A stretch of DNA of 64,000 bases. Origin: Leptobrachium leishanense (lineage: Eukaryota; Chordata; Amphibia; Anura; Megophryidae). Shown in pieces: positions 23,645 through 36,801 of this stretch. The first letter of the stretch is position 1, and every line of letters begins with the position of its first letter. The DNA lies in contig CM019065.1 of NCBI GenBank assembly GCA_009667805.1, forward strand, positions 153,238,101-153,302,100. Direction: 5' to 3'. Below the pieces are notes generated by a model that saw only the letters and a list, made by a program, of their open reading frames with translations, ran no database searches and was not told the origin of the DNA. Position numbers and translations under genes: made by a program.

Positions 23645-24957
23645 TATTAGCTGTATATGGTTAGGCTCCTGGATTGGGGTGGTATACAGCTATTGGGGTT
23701 TTTGAAAGTGCCCTATTACTTTCGTGGTGGCAGTGTATAGTAGGAAGGGTGTGTACGGATTAGGGAGGTTAGGTTGGCATAACCTGGGGCCCTGAGAGCG
23801 GGTAGAGTTAGTATGTCCAGAGGCTTGGAGCTGTAATCCCTTGTACGCTCTCCCTTCGCACGTGACGACTGGGTAGCGATTTGGTCGTCACAACGTTAAC
23901 AAACACATTGTCCATGGCATCCATCCATAAATTGGGGTGCTCAGGATGATCTCAGATCTTCCTTCCCTTCTATAGACAATGTCCCTGACACCCTCTTTCT
24001 CTTAGGTGTTTGGGTATATTATTTTACCTGTCTCCCAATGTTATACCTGCTGACCTTTTGAAGTGTTGTGTGGTGTGAAAGTGTGATAATACTGTGGTTT
24101 ATACTGGGTCGCTACAAAAGAAAGTCAACAACTAGTTACTATGATAGCCTATTTTGGTCCCTGTAAACACTGACGACTGCGATACTTGGCAGCTTAAAGT
24201 CAAAGCAGAGTGTAAATTAACAGGCCATGAAATAAAGTAATAATCATCTGACAAAGCGAAGAGGTTTTGAAAACCCTCAAAGGAAACATAAATTCATAGA
24301 AAAATAATGCTGGTGTTGGAAATCCATAAAGTAATCCGCATGAGTGAAATGTAGTTACGCTGCCTGTCACAGCAATTCTACCAAACTAGAATCCTTTCAA
24401 AACACACACAGACATATGTAAAAGGAACACTCTACTCATCCTGACCACTTTACAGTTAAAAAATGGTCAGGATGTGAGGAGTGCCCCCTCTCCCACCCCA
24501 TCCCAGCTCTACTGGTGAAAACGTTGCGTAAAGTGGAAGAGTTTCCTCCACCCAGCGTCACCAGTAGCTGGGATTTTCTAATTTCGCGGCCTCGGGTCAC
24601 CTATGACATTGACACGCATAGAGTGTGCTGACGTCACTCTCGCTTAGTCCAATCGCTGTAGCAAGCGGTCTCAGAGGCAGCCATTGGATCAGATTTGTCC
24701 ATGCGCACAGCTCTGATCCAACGTTCTCTGTAGGCGCTATGTAACTTGTGTATGTAACTTGTTGCGGTGCACCATTTACGGTTTCTACATAGTCTAGGAG
24801 CACAAATTGCATAGAAAAGCTTCAGGGAATTTCGGGTTCAGAACTTCCTGAGCCGAAGAGGAGGAGCTGCACGCACTGAGGGACAAAATATGAGAAGAAA
24901 AAAAAAAACAGCTGTCAACAGCCTCTGCCCAATTAGTTAAGGGCAAACGAAGGGAAT
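23645..24957. other. Non-coding interval with one short hairpin
   Basis: CTCATCCTGACCA at ~24434 is followed after ~16 bp by TGGTCAGGATGTGAG, a short imperfect hairpin, perhaps a MITE remnant. No gene found. Confidence 0.5.
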
Positions 24958-25920
24958 TTTTTTAAATAATGTTTTTATTGATGGATCAGTAATGAGGTAA
25001 AACGGTAACAGCAACACGTATCACAGAAGATAGGAGGGGTGGCATAAAATCAGATCGTAAAACACAATGGTTAAAGAGCATAAAAACAAGAACATAAAAC
25101 CCACCAGTCCATTAAGAAACAAAAAGTTGGATTCTACTTGGGGGTCGAACCAATAGGGTAAGCGGACCGCTAGTCAAGCCCACCTGCAGAATTCGGCAAA
25201 GGAGGAGTGAACGACTGGGCCAGGGTATCTCATAGGTGGAGGCAAAGAAATTTGCTAGGGATAGGTCGGAGGGATCTGTGGGGAACCCCGCAGCATTTGT
25301 AGGGAGTACAATGGAGCACAACAGAAAGTGTTTCGCAAGGAGGTTTTAACCTCGGGTGGTAAGGCACGAATAAAAGGGGGCCGAGTATTGAGCCTTGGGA
25401 TACACCGCAAGAGACTGGGAGGGGGAGGGAGGAGCTGCCAGAAATGGACACATATTGTGATCAGTCCGATACAGACGATTGAAAACAGGTTAGTGTGCGA
25501 TCACCAAAGTTGCAGGGTTTGGCCATTTACTTTGACAGCAGCTGGTTGGGAGTGGACGGGTGGTGCTTGTATGTTACGTATGAGTTTCCAAAAATTTCTA
25601 GGGTTTGATATGTTATTGTTTAGATTTTCATTGAAGTATTGGACTTTAGCTATTTTTGTTTGTTTTGTGCATGCATTCCAGCATTGTCGGTATTCACAGT
25701 GATCGCTCATGGAACCGGTACTATTGAAATTTGACCACAGTGAATCTCTTAGCTGGTACATTTGTGTAAGATCAGCTGTAACCCAGGGGAGATGAGCCCC
25801 TTTTACTCGCACTTTACGCAGCGGGGCATGGGCATTCCAGACTTGCAGGAGGTCAGACTGAAAGTATTCAATTGCACAGTCCAGGTCTGGGATTAGGTTT
25901 AGTCTGTACCATGGGAGCTA
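24958..25920 (-). pseudogene. Fragmented LINE, endonuclease-RT linker and one RT motif
   Basis: The minus strand gives PWVTADLTQMYQLRD, a Trp/Arg-rich linker and NPRNFWKLI (25812-25501), typical of the region between endonuclease and RT in jockey/Rex/L2-like LINEs. After a large internal deletion, SCGVSQGSILGPLLF (25380-25451) is RT block 4-like. The stretch down to 24958 ends in CAATAAAAACATTATTTAAA and a poly-A, a LINE 3' end that may belong to the same or another element. The clade is not certain. Confidence 0.6.
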
Positions 25921-25966
25921 TTTGAGATCACTTAGGAAGGAGTCATACATAGCCATTAAGGAAATA

Positions 25967-26372
25967 CAGGTTGAATATCTCATATAAGAAATTCTTGGAA
26001 CTTGGAATATTTGCATATGCTGCAAGAGCACCCACCCCCTCTGCCATTCATTCCTCCTTGACTTGTGAAATTTTTGCTTTCTCCCACGAACGTGGTGTGG
26101 CACCGATCAGGCCGTTGCGCTGCAAGGCCTTGGTGCTGGTGGTCCGACAGGGTAAGGACTCAAGACGTTGGGTAGTTTGCTAAAGCCAATCCCTCAACCA
26201 TCCAAAAGAATGAGATCGGCTCCTGATCCTGATTGGAGAAATCATATTGAGACATTCCAAATTTTAAGTAATTTTGTCTCAAGTCAGAAGTGTGGAATTT
26301 GCACTTTTGGGGTCATGTCAGTGCTCAAATTTTTTTGAATATTTTGAAATTTTGGCGAGAGTTTACTCAACC
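25967..26372. mobile_element. pogo/Tigger-like non-autonomous element (candidate)
   Basis: The left end ACAGGTTGAATATCTCATAT follows TA. The right end read inward is CCAGGTTGAGTAAACTCTCG. CAGGTTGAGTATC-type termini are known from Tigger/pogo MITEs. The right TA is lost and the arms are diverged. Non-coding. Confidence 0.45.
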
Positions 26373-28934
26373 TGGTTTTGAAAGGAAAGTGCCTTTTTGC
26401 AAAAAGAGACATCACTGAAAGGGGATTATTACATAGTTGCTATTTACTTGCCAGCTAACAAATTTGTTTCAAATACATGACCCACACATTGCACAATTAT
26501 CATATGTAAATCAAGTCTATTACTCCAGCACATGTTTTTTTAGCTGTTTTAACTCAGACTTTTGATTCACTTGGAGATAAAATTTCTTTAACAGGATAGA
26601 TCCCCCCCCCCGCCTCCCTGGAAAAAAAGTATAGAGCAGAAGAAGAAAAGGTCAGTGCTCTATGTAATGCCGTGCTCTGAGGTCTACTGAGTAGTATCAT
26701 TGTTAGGACTAAAAGTAATAAGTAGTTTCCTTTGTATAAATACATGTGCTCGAAATACAAGAATTAAAAATATGGGAGTTTTTTGTCACAAGCCATAAAA
26801 CCCATTAGAAAGACCTAGCGGCTGTGCTTAAATAATCCTCTGAAAATAACCTTAAGTTGAAAGTAATATTTAAAACATTGTTGGGGTCAGTAGGACACCC
26901 ATTAACCATAGAGGACTCACAATAGTTTCCCTGTTGAGGAGCCCTGAGGATGACATAGAAGCCCCGATGATGTGGGCTTCCCTCTGCAAGGGGTCATGAA
27001 GATTCCCAGAGAGGGAGGCTGTGAAGAAGCATCCCTGTTTCACCCTCTTTATGGAGGTTGTTTGTATATTTATGACAAGGTATTTCCATCCCCCACTATG
27101 TTCTCTGCTCGTAGTGCTTTTGGATGGATGAATGTCATTAAATATATTGTAGAAGATCTGTGGGCTCTTCTCTCCAAAAAATCTGCATGATGCGATCAAC
27201 AGTAAACCTAGGGCATATATAGGGAAATTATGAGTCGGAGTAACTATTTATAACTTCACGTAATTATCTTGGTGAGCAACGATTTACTTTGATTTATTAT
27301 AAGAAGATACCCAACAAGAGGTATCATTTGCAGGACAAATAGCTGATCTATATTACAGTAAGCTCCATCTAACCTGAACATGTATTTTCATAAGGGTGCG
27401 ACTGACGCCATATAACAAAACATAAATTCAAAGCCAAGATGTGACAGACATGTTGTTAGCCTGCTGTAGGAGAAGCCCCAAATCAGCAACGGATCGGCAC
27501 CGATCTGTTGGACTTTGCATGTCGCGGCTGCAGTGAGCCAATTTTCCACAAATAAAAGGTTGATACGGATAATTATTTACTGAATATCGGTCACTGATAA
27601 TAGGCAAAGCCAATAAATCGATCTATTCCTACTTTATACCTGCAATTTTAGCGTAAAAGTGGCAGAGTTGGGTTATATTCTTGCATAGTCTAAGTAGGCT
27701 ATGGCCTAGGGTGACAATTTGGACAATAGATATAAACACACACACCGAGTGAAAGAAAGGGTCGTTAAGAGGGAGAAATTTAAATATTAATCTCCTTCCC
27801 TCAATTTTTTTCTGAATTGCTTTCTTTTAGAGGTCCTTATCTTCGAAGTGCCGAGTGATTAACAGAGCTGCAAAGCAATAACCCTCCTACCAATGGATTG
27901 CCAACCTAGAATAAATGTTTTCAGAAAGGATTTGGTATATAGCTATAGTTTGCTTTTATTCTAAATGACATTCTTCTTGACATAAATAGCCCAAAACATC
28001 AAGGCTATTGTCCAAATTTTAAGCGGTTAATCTGAGCAAGGACACCACATGTCTGTAATTTTCACCACATTTGTAATGGTTTATGAATTATAAATTATGG
28101 TAATAATTAAAAGTTGTTTAGACTTATTTTCTCTCATGGAAGACCTCTGCAGGATCACTCACAAATCCTGTGGTTTGACTGCACATTCTTTACAATAGAA
28201 TATGTACTGTCCTGTCATATCTCTATACACAATTGTGCCATGTGAATTAAGAAATAATTGCTCGTCTCATTCAGCCCCTACCCGTGGTAACACCTCACCC
28301 TCTAATTGGCTCAGACCTGTCTCTATGTATTTATAATTGTCTTTTAAGTTACTCAGGAAATACTTAATTACTGCAAAGTATATACACTGCTACCTCTGTT
28401 ATAAACAAGCCTGTGTCTGAGTGTGAAGTAAAACTAATTGGAAGACCCTGGTATTAATGAGGTGTCCAGATATTAATTACCAATAAGTGCCCCCCAGGGA
28501 CAATTCTATGAGGAAATCAATTCACAACACACAAAAGGATTTTCACAATAATTATACTGAAGATTTCCAAGCCACACAAGCTTAATGTAAACCCTTCAAC
28601 ACCTTTAACATGCGATTAGCCCCCTGCCAGCAACGGCTATGTACACAATCCTTGTAAATAAGCTGAAATGGAGACTCTTTAAATATTAACTTTGGTGTAG
28701 TGTACCACAAAGATTCAATGCTGTGCCAAAGAAATAGCTTTAGTATAGGGTCATCGTAGAAATCCAACTCACACGCCTTCTTACAGCTCCTCCTAGGAAA
28801 GAGAACATATTAGTAATATGGTCAAGCGAATCAATGTCTAAACGGTGATCATTTAGATATAGCATTTGATCAAATGATCGTTGATTTTTTTTACTATTTG
28901 AAAGGGTTATCCCCTCATTACGATCTTAATAAAC
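26373..28934. other. Gene-free AT-rich interval
   Basis: No domain, RNA gene or transposon structure recognised over ~2.5 kb. 28100-28560 has blocks of TAAT-rich, non-repetitive sequence that might be conserved regulatory DNA, but that cannot be judged from one sequence. Confidence 0.5.
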
Positions 28935-28939
28935 TGCAC

Positions 28940-29100
28940 ATTTTGAACTATTGAAGTTTTTATAAAGCGCTAACAAGTTCTGTAATGCTGTACAATGGGT
29001 AAGACAGAATAACAAATATACATACACGTGAAACACACAGATCAGTGGGAGAGAGGACCCTGCTCAAGAGCTTACAATCTAAGAGGAGAGGGGTGACACA
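28940..29100 (-). repeat. L2 LINE 3' tail fragment
   Basis: The minus strand reads TTAGATTGTAAGCTCTTGAG, then CATTGTACAGCATTACAG and TTAGCGCTTTATAAAAA, the conserved L2 3' end. Confidence 0.75.
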
Positions 29101-29189
29101 CTAGGTGGGGGTAAATAGAGAACATGAAGTAGCGGGGGCATTCAGGGCTGGATATACAATTTACAAATCAATTAGACCACTGTTTCTCT

Positions 29190-31064
29190 GAAGCCCTATG
29201 GGCTACAGGTACATATGAGGTATCATTGGAAAGGTCAGATTATGGCCATTCCAGTGATATCAAATATAACCAGGTTAGATTTATGAGAAAATTAAATATT
29301 TTTGGACTTTTTTTTTCTAACGCAGCAGTATTATTCATCTTACAATTATTAAGTGAACAGTAATGCTGCTGTTATAACTCACCTTCTCATTTCCCACGTT
29401 GCTAGCAAGTGTGGAGCTGATGATGCAATGCATTGTTTCAGCGACAACCTCGACTGTGGCACTGCAGTGAGGAGAGACAGGGGGACCTTGGAACCTGCAT
29501 CTCTGAATTGTACACCGCATAAGGTTAAGTGAGGCGTCATTGGAAAGTTCAGAGTCTGTTCTTTACAGTGATACCAAACATGACCATGTAATGTGTAAAA
29601 ATAAAAAAAAACTGAAAAAAGTAAATTCAAAATGTATTTTTTTCTGTTCTATGGCAGAGGCAATATATGCTTTTCAGGGACGTGCAGGCAGGGGCGGCAA
29701 GTGAGGCAGGGCGTTAGGTGTCATTGGACAGAGTCTGGGCTTTTCTAATGATACCAAACCATGTAAAATGTCCTGAAAAAGAAAAGAAAAAAAAAGGAAA
29801 AACACACAAATATAAATTTAAAAAAAATATATTTTCTGTTCCACAGCAATGGCATTGTCCGTTTGTCACGTATAAGGCTGGTGTCAAGCGAGCACCCTAT
29901 GTGCGCCCGCACTGACTTGCCTCCCATGGTCCGTCACAGCTTTGTGACGCTGCAACGGGGCCATCCACACGCTGTTGCGTGCGCACAAATTTATAATTTT
30001 TTTTAACAAGAGTGCCCCATAGAATATATAATCACAAAAGGTTTAGATGATAAAATGTGAAAAAAAAACACTTTTCACAAGCCACAAATGATTGAAATCC
30101 AAATGGAAATTTACACTTTTTGTTATTAGCAGTCTGACAAGACATGACATAATAAATTATATATTTATAATCTCCCGAGTTTGCTGAAAATAAGATTTCA
30201 TTTGTCTAGGTCCCACAGTTAAACAGGACTTCAAATTGCATTCAATCACTTTCCTCCTCCTGCCGCTACCAACTACCAAATATTTCCAGAATTCGACCTT
30301 TTCTTACCACTGACACCACAAAGCAACTCATCCACGCCCTTGTAATCTCCCGACTTGACTATTGTAATAATCTTATTGCTGGCCTCCCTCTCTCCCGCAT
30401 CTCCTCTCTACAATCAATTCTGCAAGTCTCTGCCAGGCTCATCCACCTCAGCCGACGCTTTGTCTCTGCCGCTCCCCTCTGCGAATCCCTTCACTGGCTC
30501 CCCATCCACTGCAGAATTAAATTCAAAATCTTACCCTGACCTACAAACCTCTCACTAACTCAGCTCCCCACTACCTGTCCTCACTAATCCCCAAATACAC
30601 CCCAGCCCGATCCCTAAGGTCAAACAGTGACCTGCGCCTAGCTTCTCCCCGCATCACCTCTTCCCATGACAGACTGCAGGATTTCTCATGCACAGCCCCC
30701 ATCCTCTGGAACGCTCTCCCTCGTATGGTCAGACTTTCCCCTAAAGACATTCCTATTTAGGGAAGCCTACCACCCGACTCACTGACGCAACCAGTCCATC
30801 ACTCCCACCTTGCAGTCCTCTCCTCCTGTTTCCACCCCAAACCCTTCTAGATTGTGAGGCCCCACAGGAATAGGGCCCTCGTTTCCTCCTGTACTGGTTT
30901 GTCAAAATGTTGTTCAATGTATTGTAACCTTGTCTATATTGTGTCCATTGTACAGCGCTGCGGAATATGCTGGCGCTTTATAAAGAATAATAATGAGCAC
31001 AAAACGGCCAAAATGAGCTCAGCACACGGGGAGGTGAGAAATGGCTCTGCGCGGAAGGGGTTAA
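29190..31064. mobile_element. piggyBac-type non-autonomous element, interrupted by L2
   Basis: The right end GAAGGGGTTAA (TTAA 31061-31064) and the internal GAGCACAAAACGG...CTCAGCACAC block match the element ending at 15153. Three imperfect internal repeats with TCATTGGAAAG...CAGTGATACCAAACATGACC lie at ~29221, 29536 and 29719. The left end is not found and may have been lost near the L2 tail at 28940-29100. Non-coding except for the inserted L2. Confidence 0.5.
30246..30993 (+). pseudogene. L2 LINE, RT C-terminal end and 3' UTR
   Basis: Shifting plus-strand frames give ALVISRLDYCNNLIAGLP, ESLHWLPIHCRIKFKIL, APHYLSSLIPKY and the AAP-type FSCTAPILWNALP, the characteristic C-terminus of L2 reverse transcriptase. 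The 3' tail TACAGCGCTGCGGAATATGC...GCGCTTTATAAAG follows. 5'-truncated, with several frameshifts. Inserted in the piggyBac-type element, whose sequence resumes at ATGAGCACAAAACGG. Confidence 0.9.
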
Positions 31065-31993
31065 ATAAAAATGTATTTGCTACTAAGGAGGTAAACCCAT
31101 TATGTGTGCCATATACTTAGGTTGCACTCAATACATTCCAGACATCAGAGTACCCAAAGATATGGTCAGCATGAAGAATGATTTTTTTTTCTTTTTTACA
31201 GCAACGTAAAATATAGTAGACATAAAAACACCCCACTTCCATACAATCTCCCACTGAGGTTCACCACCCATAGTCCCAAAGTCATGACACAGCAATTAAA
31301 TGATGAAGTCTACTAATGTCAGTGCCACAAAGGCCTGCAACACATTAAAACATTTATTAACACAGGGTTTGTTGTGTGAGAAATGTGGCATCACAGTAGT
31401 AAATGTGAAATGCATTGCATGTATGTTATCCAGACACTTCATACTAGCTGAAGCTGAAAAGTGACTCACCTTTTTTTGATGTTAGTCTTTTTATCTGGTA
31501 CAATTTGAGAGAGACTGGTGTAATGTTTTGTAGATAGGCGAGCATTTATATACGGTACATCACATTTTGTATCATACTGGCGACACAATAAAAATCTCAA
31601 TTTGTTGCTGAAGATGGGGAATGAGGGTTTTGCTGTCATGCAACAAATGGGTGCATAAACAATTAGATGTAAGGGGTTATGGAGGCAATCATAGGAAGGA
31701 TGTCAAGAATATCTTTGTATTGGCAAATGAAAGGGACACAGCTGACATGAATAGCTGTTGGACAATGGGTCTTCTACACAACAGTAACCAACTGTGCTGA
31801 AACATGATTAGATGCAGGGTTAGTCAATGTGGCTTGACTTGACCATTATGGTCACTTTGAGCTTTCTTTCACCTGTAACCTCCTAAAAGATTAGATCACC
31901 AGGATATTAAATGAACAGAGTTTAGATTAGATGGGGTTAATTGTGCAAAAATTAACAGGGAGTTGCCATTGTAGCCAGGGCAGCCATCAGAGG
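31065..31993. other. Non-coding interval, nothing recognised
   Basis: No gene or repeat structure supported. Confidence 0.6.
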
Positions 31994-32001
31994 GTGACAG
32001 T

Positions 32002-32825
32002 CAGGGCCAGCGCTGCCACTAGGTGAGCTAGGCGGGCACCCAGAGCGCAGTGCCCGCCTAGGGCGCAGCCGGCCCGACCACTTAAAAAAACGCCTCCGTC
32101 TCCTTGATGCCAGCGGCGACGCCAGCACGAATTGGGACTGGCTACGAGGAGGTGGAGAGAGACGGAGCTGGAGCGGCAAATATACCCATGTGTGAGCTGG
32201 GGCAGATATCCATGTGTGAGCTGGGGAAGATCTCCATGTGTGCTGGGGCAGATATCCATATGTGTGCTGGGGCAGATATCCATATGTGTGCTGGGGCAGA
32301 TATCCATGTGTGAGCTGGCGCAGATCTCCATGTGTGTGCTGGGGCAGATACCCATGTGTGTGCTGGGGCATTATATCCATGTGTGAGCTGGCGCAGATCT
32401 CCATGTGTGTACTGGGGCAAATCTCCATGTGTGTGCTGGGGCAAATCTCCATGTGTGTGCTGGGGCAGATACCCATGTGTGAGCTGGCGCAGATCTCCAT
32501 GTGTGTGCTGGGGCAAATCTCCATGTGTGTGCTGGGGCAAATCTCCATGTGTGTGCTGGGGCAGATACCCATGTGTGTGCTGGGGCAGATATCCATGTGT
32601 GAGCGTGGGGCAGATATCCATGTGTGAGCTGGGGCAGATATCCATGTGTGTGCTGTTGCAGATCTCCATGTTTTAGCTGGGGCAATATCTCCATGTGTGA
32701 GCTGGAGGCAAATATACCCATGTGAGAGCTGGGGGCAAATATACCCATGTGAGCTTTCTTTTTTTTGGGGGGGGTGCAAGTAGCTGGTCTTGCCTAGGGC
32801 GCAAAATAGTCTAGCGCCGGCCCTG
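32002..32825. mobile_element. hAT non-autonomous element with internal minisatellite, TSD GTGACAGT
   Basis: Ends CAGGGCCAGCGC (32002) and GCGCCGGCCCTG (32825) are inverted. GTGACAGT at 31994-32001 and 32826-32833 is a perfect 8-bp TSD. A second shared block, CTAGGCGGGC/GCCTAGGGCGC, lies just inside. No transposase. Most of the interior is a 24-bp tandem array. Confidence 0.95.
32185..32757. repeat. 24-bp minisatellite, about 23 units
   Basis: The unit is TGTGCTGGGGCAGATATCCA plus TG(T/A)G, with variants GAGCTGG(C/G)GC, GCAAATCTCC and GCAGATACCC. Larger blocks of about five units recur, indicating higher-order duplication. 24 bp keeps all six frames largely open, so several long frames are spurious. 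Confidence 0.95.
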
Positions 32826-32833
32826 GTGACAGT

Positions 32834-33109
32834 CCATGACATGTTCAGGGGCCCAGTTGATCAAGGGGGTTCCTGTTAAACCCTACGTGGACCTTAAGTG
32901 CCAAATAGGTAAGGGCCCCTCCATGTCACCCAGGACTGGTCACCCAAGATACCAGCAATTTCCCCAGTGGGCCACAGCATCTAGGAGCCAGTCGGTGCAC
33001 TCTGGCTGATAACGGAGGGATCGATTAGTATGATCTGCAACAGGAAACACTTTTTATCCCCTTTAGATTTAACCCATTCCCAGGTAAAATTAAGGTTTGC
33101 AGAAAGAGG

Positions 33110-33143
<34 letters not shown>

Positions 33144-34499
33144 TTTTTAATTAGCGTATTGAAATGGGCAGCTGACAAAAGGGGGCCCTGACCAGTGGTT
33201 TAGTAAGGGGTCCCACGATTTCTGATGGCAGCCAAGATTGTAGCATGTCAGCATAATACACACCAAATGCAGAAATAGAAAAAGGGTTAAGGTAGGTTAC
33301 TCCATGCCAAAGAAACCTTGTTGAAATATGTGTGGGTTGGCAGTGAAGACGTTAATAAATAGTTCCTTGTGCACTAGTATACACAGAGCAGCCTTTAATG
33401 ATATGGCATGAGTAATATAATGGTGGGGCTCTCTCCCACCCCTTGCCTGTTGCGTTACTGTCACGGTGGCTCACTCACTCCACTCATGAATTTATCATTA
33501 AAGCGTCCAGCAGATGGAAGGTTTGGGGAGCTGTGCTGAGAGGGTCCCACAGGCCACATGAAATATTCCGAGTGAGCTGGTCAAAGAGCCAGGAAATGTG
33601 CTCTGCCTCCTGATTCCTGAGCCACCTTCTCCCACGCAGCGATATACAGAGGAAAGATACATGGCAGAGATTCGGGGAATTTTTTATATTACGCAAAGCA
33701 TCCATAGAGCACAGGAGAATGCAGAGACCTGGGCTGCCTGCCATTCCCCCTCAGCAAAGCAAGCGTTAAATACCAATAATCTGCAGAGTAGCTACGGCAC
33801 AGTTAAAATAAAAGCCAGTGAGGCAGCTGGAATATGAATCTCCATACAAATATACATTATAAATGATCCCCTTTATCAGAGGCAAGGTGAGCGCGATGCA
33901 GGGTATACACCCAGAGGGCAGCCTGCTCTGTGTCACTATGTAATCCTAACACCTCCAGACACATCTTGTGCTCATTAGTGAGAATTGGTACCCAGAGGGA
34001 CAGAAGGAGGAGGAGGGGACCTCACACCCAGGACCCAAATCTGAAATGAAGAATAACTACGGAAAGCGAAAAAGAAACAGGAAAGCCATATTATAATGGG
34101 GGTTCCTTCTTAAAATAAAAGGGGAGCTTGTACTTCCAGAGCAACCTACAGACAATATACATTAATGACACACTTCCTTGTCAAATATAACTCAATCATA
34201 TCATCCTTGGATACTATGAGATGCCACACATTTCTTTAGCACTAATCACATTGGACGGCGCTGTCAAAAGAGTATGTGCGCACAATGTCACTGAGCTCCA
34301 TCCCAAACTCAGCAGAATCTTATAGGGAATAAAGGGTTTCTCATCTCCCAATGTCTTGAGACTGTATTGTTTGATGTTGGAATTAAAAGGACATAAAGGA
34401 GGTTTGTGATGTAGTTTCATTTACTCCCGTTGAATTTGGATGGGTTATCTTGGCTTTCATATTATACTTGTGGTACTTATTAGCATTCTATGGGATATA
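32834..34499. other. Non-coding interval with an (AT)n run
   Basis: A simple (AT)n microsatellite lies at 33111-33140. Otherwise no gene or mobile element recognised. Confidence 0.6.
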
Positions 34500-35160
34500 T
34501 AAAGCTGTAAATTTCTTTACATTAAAGGGTTATTCACCACATTCAAATTTGCCACTAAATTGCACTAAACGGAATTTCACCGTAGTTGCAAATTCAAGGC
34601 AATTCATGTATTCACTAAGCAATCAATTCACCAAATATGTTGCATTTTGGTGGAACTGAAATTGTCCCATAGAGAACTAACATTTTGTCTATTCACAGAA
34701 TGCCAAATTGCACAGAAATTGCGTCAAAATTACCTGAATTCGGTCAGAATTAAACAGTCAAATCTAATAGGGCTCAAGGTCTTTTAAAATCTTAAAATAT
34801 ACAACCTATTAATATATATATATTTTTTAAAGACCATTTATTTTTTACAAAAACCTTTATTTTTAAAGACCTTTCTGTATTTTTTTTAAATAACTTTTTA
34901 ATAGATTTTTTTTTACTACATTTTTATTGATTTAACCTCCTATTAGGACAATATAGACTTCCTATTTTTTTCCAGTTCCGTGGAACTTGCCAAGGCTAAT
35001 TCAGCGCTTTTCGCCAACATCAAATAAACGCTTTGACAACTCAATTTTCTGCAAAATATGGTGAAAATTCGTTAAATTGTGAATCCAAATTTTTGAAGAA
35101 ATGGAATAGCCAAAGGGAGACAAAATGTGGTTAATTGAAAAGCACCAACCCTATCACCTT
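34500..35160. repeat. Dispersed non-coding repeat, family R1 copy 1
   Basis: Shares ATTGTCCCATAGAGAA...TCTATTCA.AGA with 54740-54790. It also shares an AATTCAGC...CGCTTTGA.ACTC.ATTT...GTGAA series, ending in a GGAAT.GCCAAAGG-like block, with 48490-48660. The middle is a T/A-rich stretch. Non-coding and moderately diverged. Confidence 0.55.
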
Positions 35161-36222
35161 TGCAGAGACCAGTATGGCGGGGTCATACATAAAATGCATG
35201 TTTATTCATGACACAAATGTATTTTTGCCTGTGTACAAATCAACAGTAATGCCCCAGAGTCGTTATGGCATGCAGCATTAGGGTACGAGAATACACAGGC
35301 AACTGGATTTCAGTTATGAATAATGGCTGGTGAAAAAAAATAAAAAATATCGAAGGTATTGCATCATTGACATTTAACAAAACTAGAATCCAAAAAGCAA
35401 AAAGTAGAAAATTTGTGAAGCTTCTCCTGCTACTCTCTGAATTTTAGTTTTGTGAAATGTCAGTGTTGCAAAACCTTTGATTTTACATCCAATTTTTGGT
35501 CGGTAAGCCACTACTAGTGATGTTTTACAATGTTTGCACCACCAGAGCTTATGAATAACCCCTTAAATAACCTTTACAATAACAACTCTTACAAAGAAAA
35601 ATGGTTTTATATTCCTCTGCCTGTCAGGCGTGTGCACCCGCCACCTCCCCGGCCAAGTCCGGTATGACCGATTGCCTAGTAGGTGTCACGTTTTGCATCT
35701 CCATCCCGGTCCCCCTGTCCTCTGTATATGTATATCCTGTGCAGACTTTGATTTATGCTGCCATTCCTGGATTGCAGCTCAGGGGTTAATATGGTTTCTG
35801 TTCTCCCACCTCACCTGTTTGTCCTTGTCCTGATCCACTCCCCATAATAGAGCAATGCGCCCATGGTGCATTGCTCCATCATTTTCACTTCCTGGTCTCC
35901 AGTGTGTTTTGTATCCATTGAGCTACCTGCTGTTTTGTTCAAGCCCCAGTTTGGATATTGTGTTCAGTATACTTTTGTCCTGTTTCCCTGTCTGTCTATT
36001 TGCTACCCTTTTTATAGTGTTCTTGGTTTATTTCTGTTTCTCCTGTGTTATTCAGTTTATGGTTGTTCTCGTGTGTTTGGTTTTTTGTTTATTATTTATA
36101 CAGATTACAGATATTTTGCTTTTCTGACTTCCCTCCTGGTTCTGTACCCCAGCATCTGTATGACGTTCTCGCTCCGGTTTTTCTGACTCCTGGCTATCCT
36201 TATTAATATGATTATGTATGAT
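35161..36222. other. Non-coding interval
   Basis: 35580-36220 is C/T-rich and reads open in a few frames with hydrophobic, low-complexity products. I consider these chance. No terminal repeats identified. Confidence 0.5.
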
Positions 36223-36230
36223 CCTTGTCT

Positions 36231-36801
36231 TAGGGTCCTGCGAATCACAAATTGAATGTTAAGGTTTGAATTCGAATCAAATCGAATAGAGGAGTGCCAG
36301 TTTCCTTATTTATTATCTCCCCACCCAGGGAGCAGGCCCCCATATAATTAATATGGCCTTCCTCCCGGCGGCAATCTTATTCTGGTGATGATGAATCAAT
36401 GATCCATTGCATCACCTGGCTACCCCATCCTGCGAAAGAAGCACAGTATAATGATGATGGTGAGTATAATAACTACCCTGTCACTAACTTGGCTCAGGCC
36501 TGCCTGCTGCTTGCTCCTCTGTCCCGGCCGAACACCTCTTCACACTGCAGCTTCCACCGCGCCTGTCCTCCTCTGTGCATCATGTGACAGTGAGACGTCA
36601 CGCTCACATGTCAGTCTTCCTGGAGGATGCGCTGCTTGCTGGGGATGCAGATCGCGGCCAGACAAGCTCCGAGACCGGCGCTTCTGATAAGAAAGCGATC
36701 AATTTGATTATTTTTTTTAATCGATCTGCAAAGTCTAATTCGAATCGAATATGTCCAGCGATTTGATTTCGAATCGAATTTCGAAGCTTTGCAGGTCCCT
36801 A
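36231..36801. mobile_element. hAT non-autonomous element, TSD CCTTGTCT
   Basis: Ends TAGGGTCCTGC (36231) and GCAGGTCCCTA (36801) are inverted. Inside, paired AATTCGAATC-type palindromic stretches extend the arms to ~55 bp. CCTTGTCT at 36223-36230 and 36802-36809 is a perfect 8-bp TSD. Non-coding. Confidence 0.9.

Noticed and set aside
31952..32842. 296-codon minus frame and several 100-170 codon frames
   Set aside because: They run through the 24-bp tandem array; the products are simple repeats such as CPSTHMEI, and the frame starts outside the hAT element by chance.
35601..36186. Plus frames with Phe/Leu/Val-rich products
   Set aside because: T-rich DNA gives hydrophobic translations in several frames at once; no domain.
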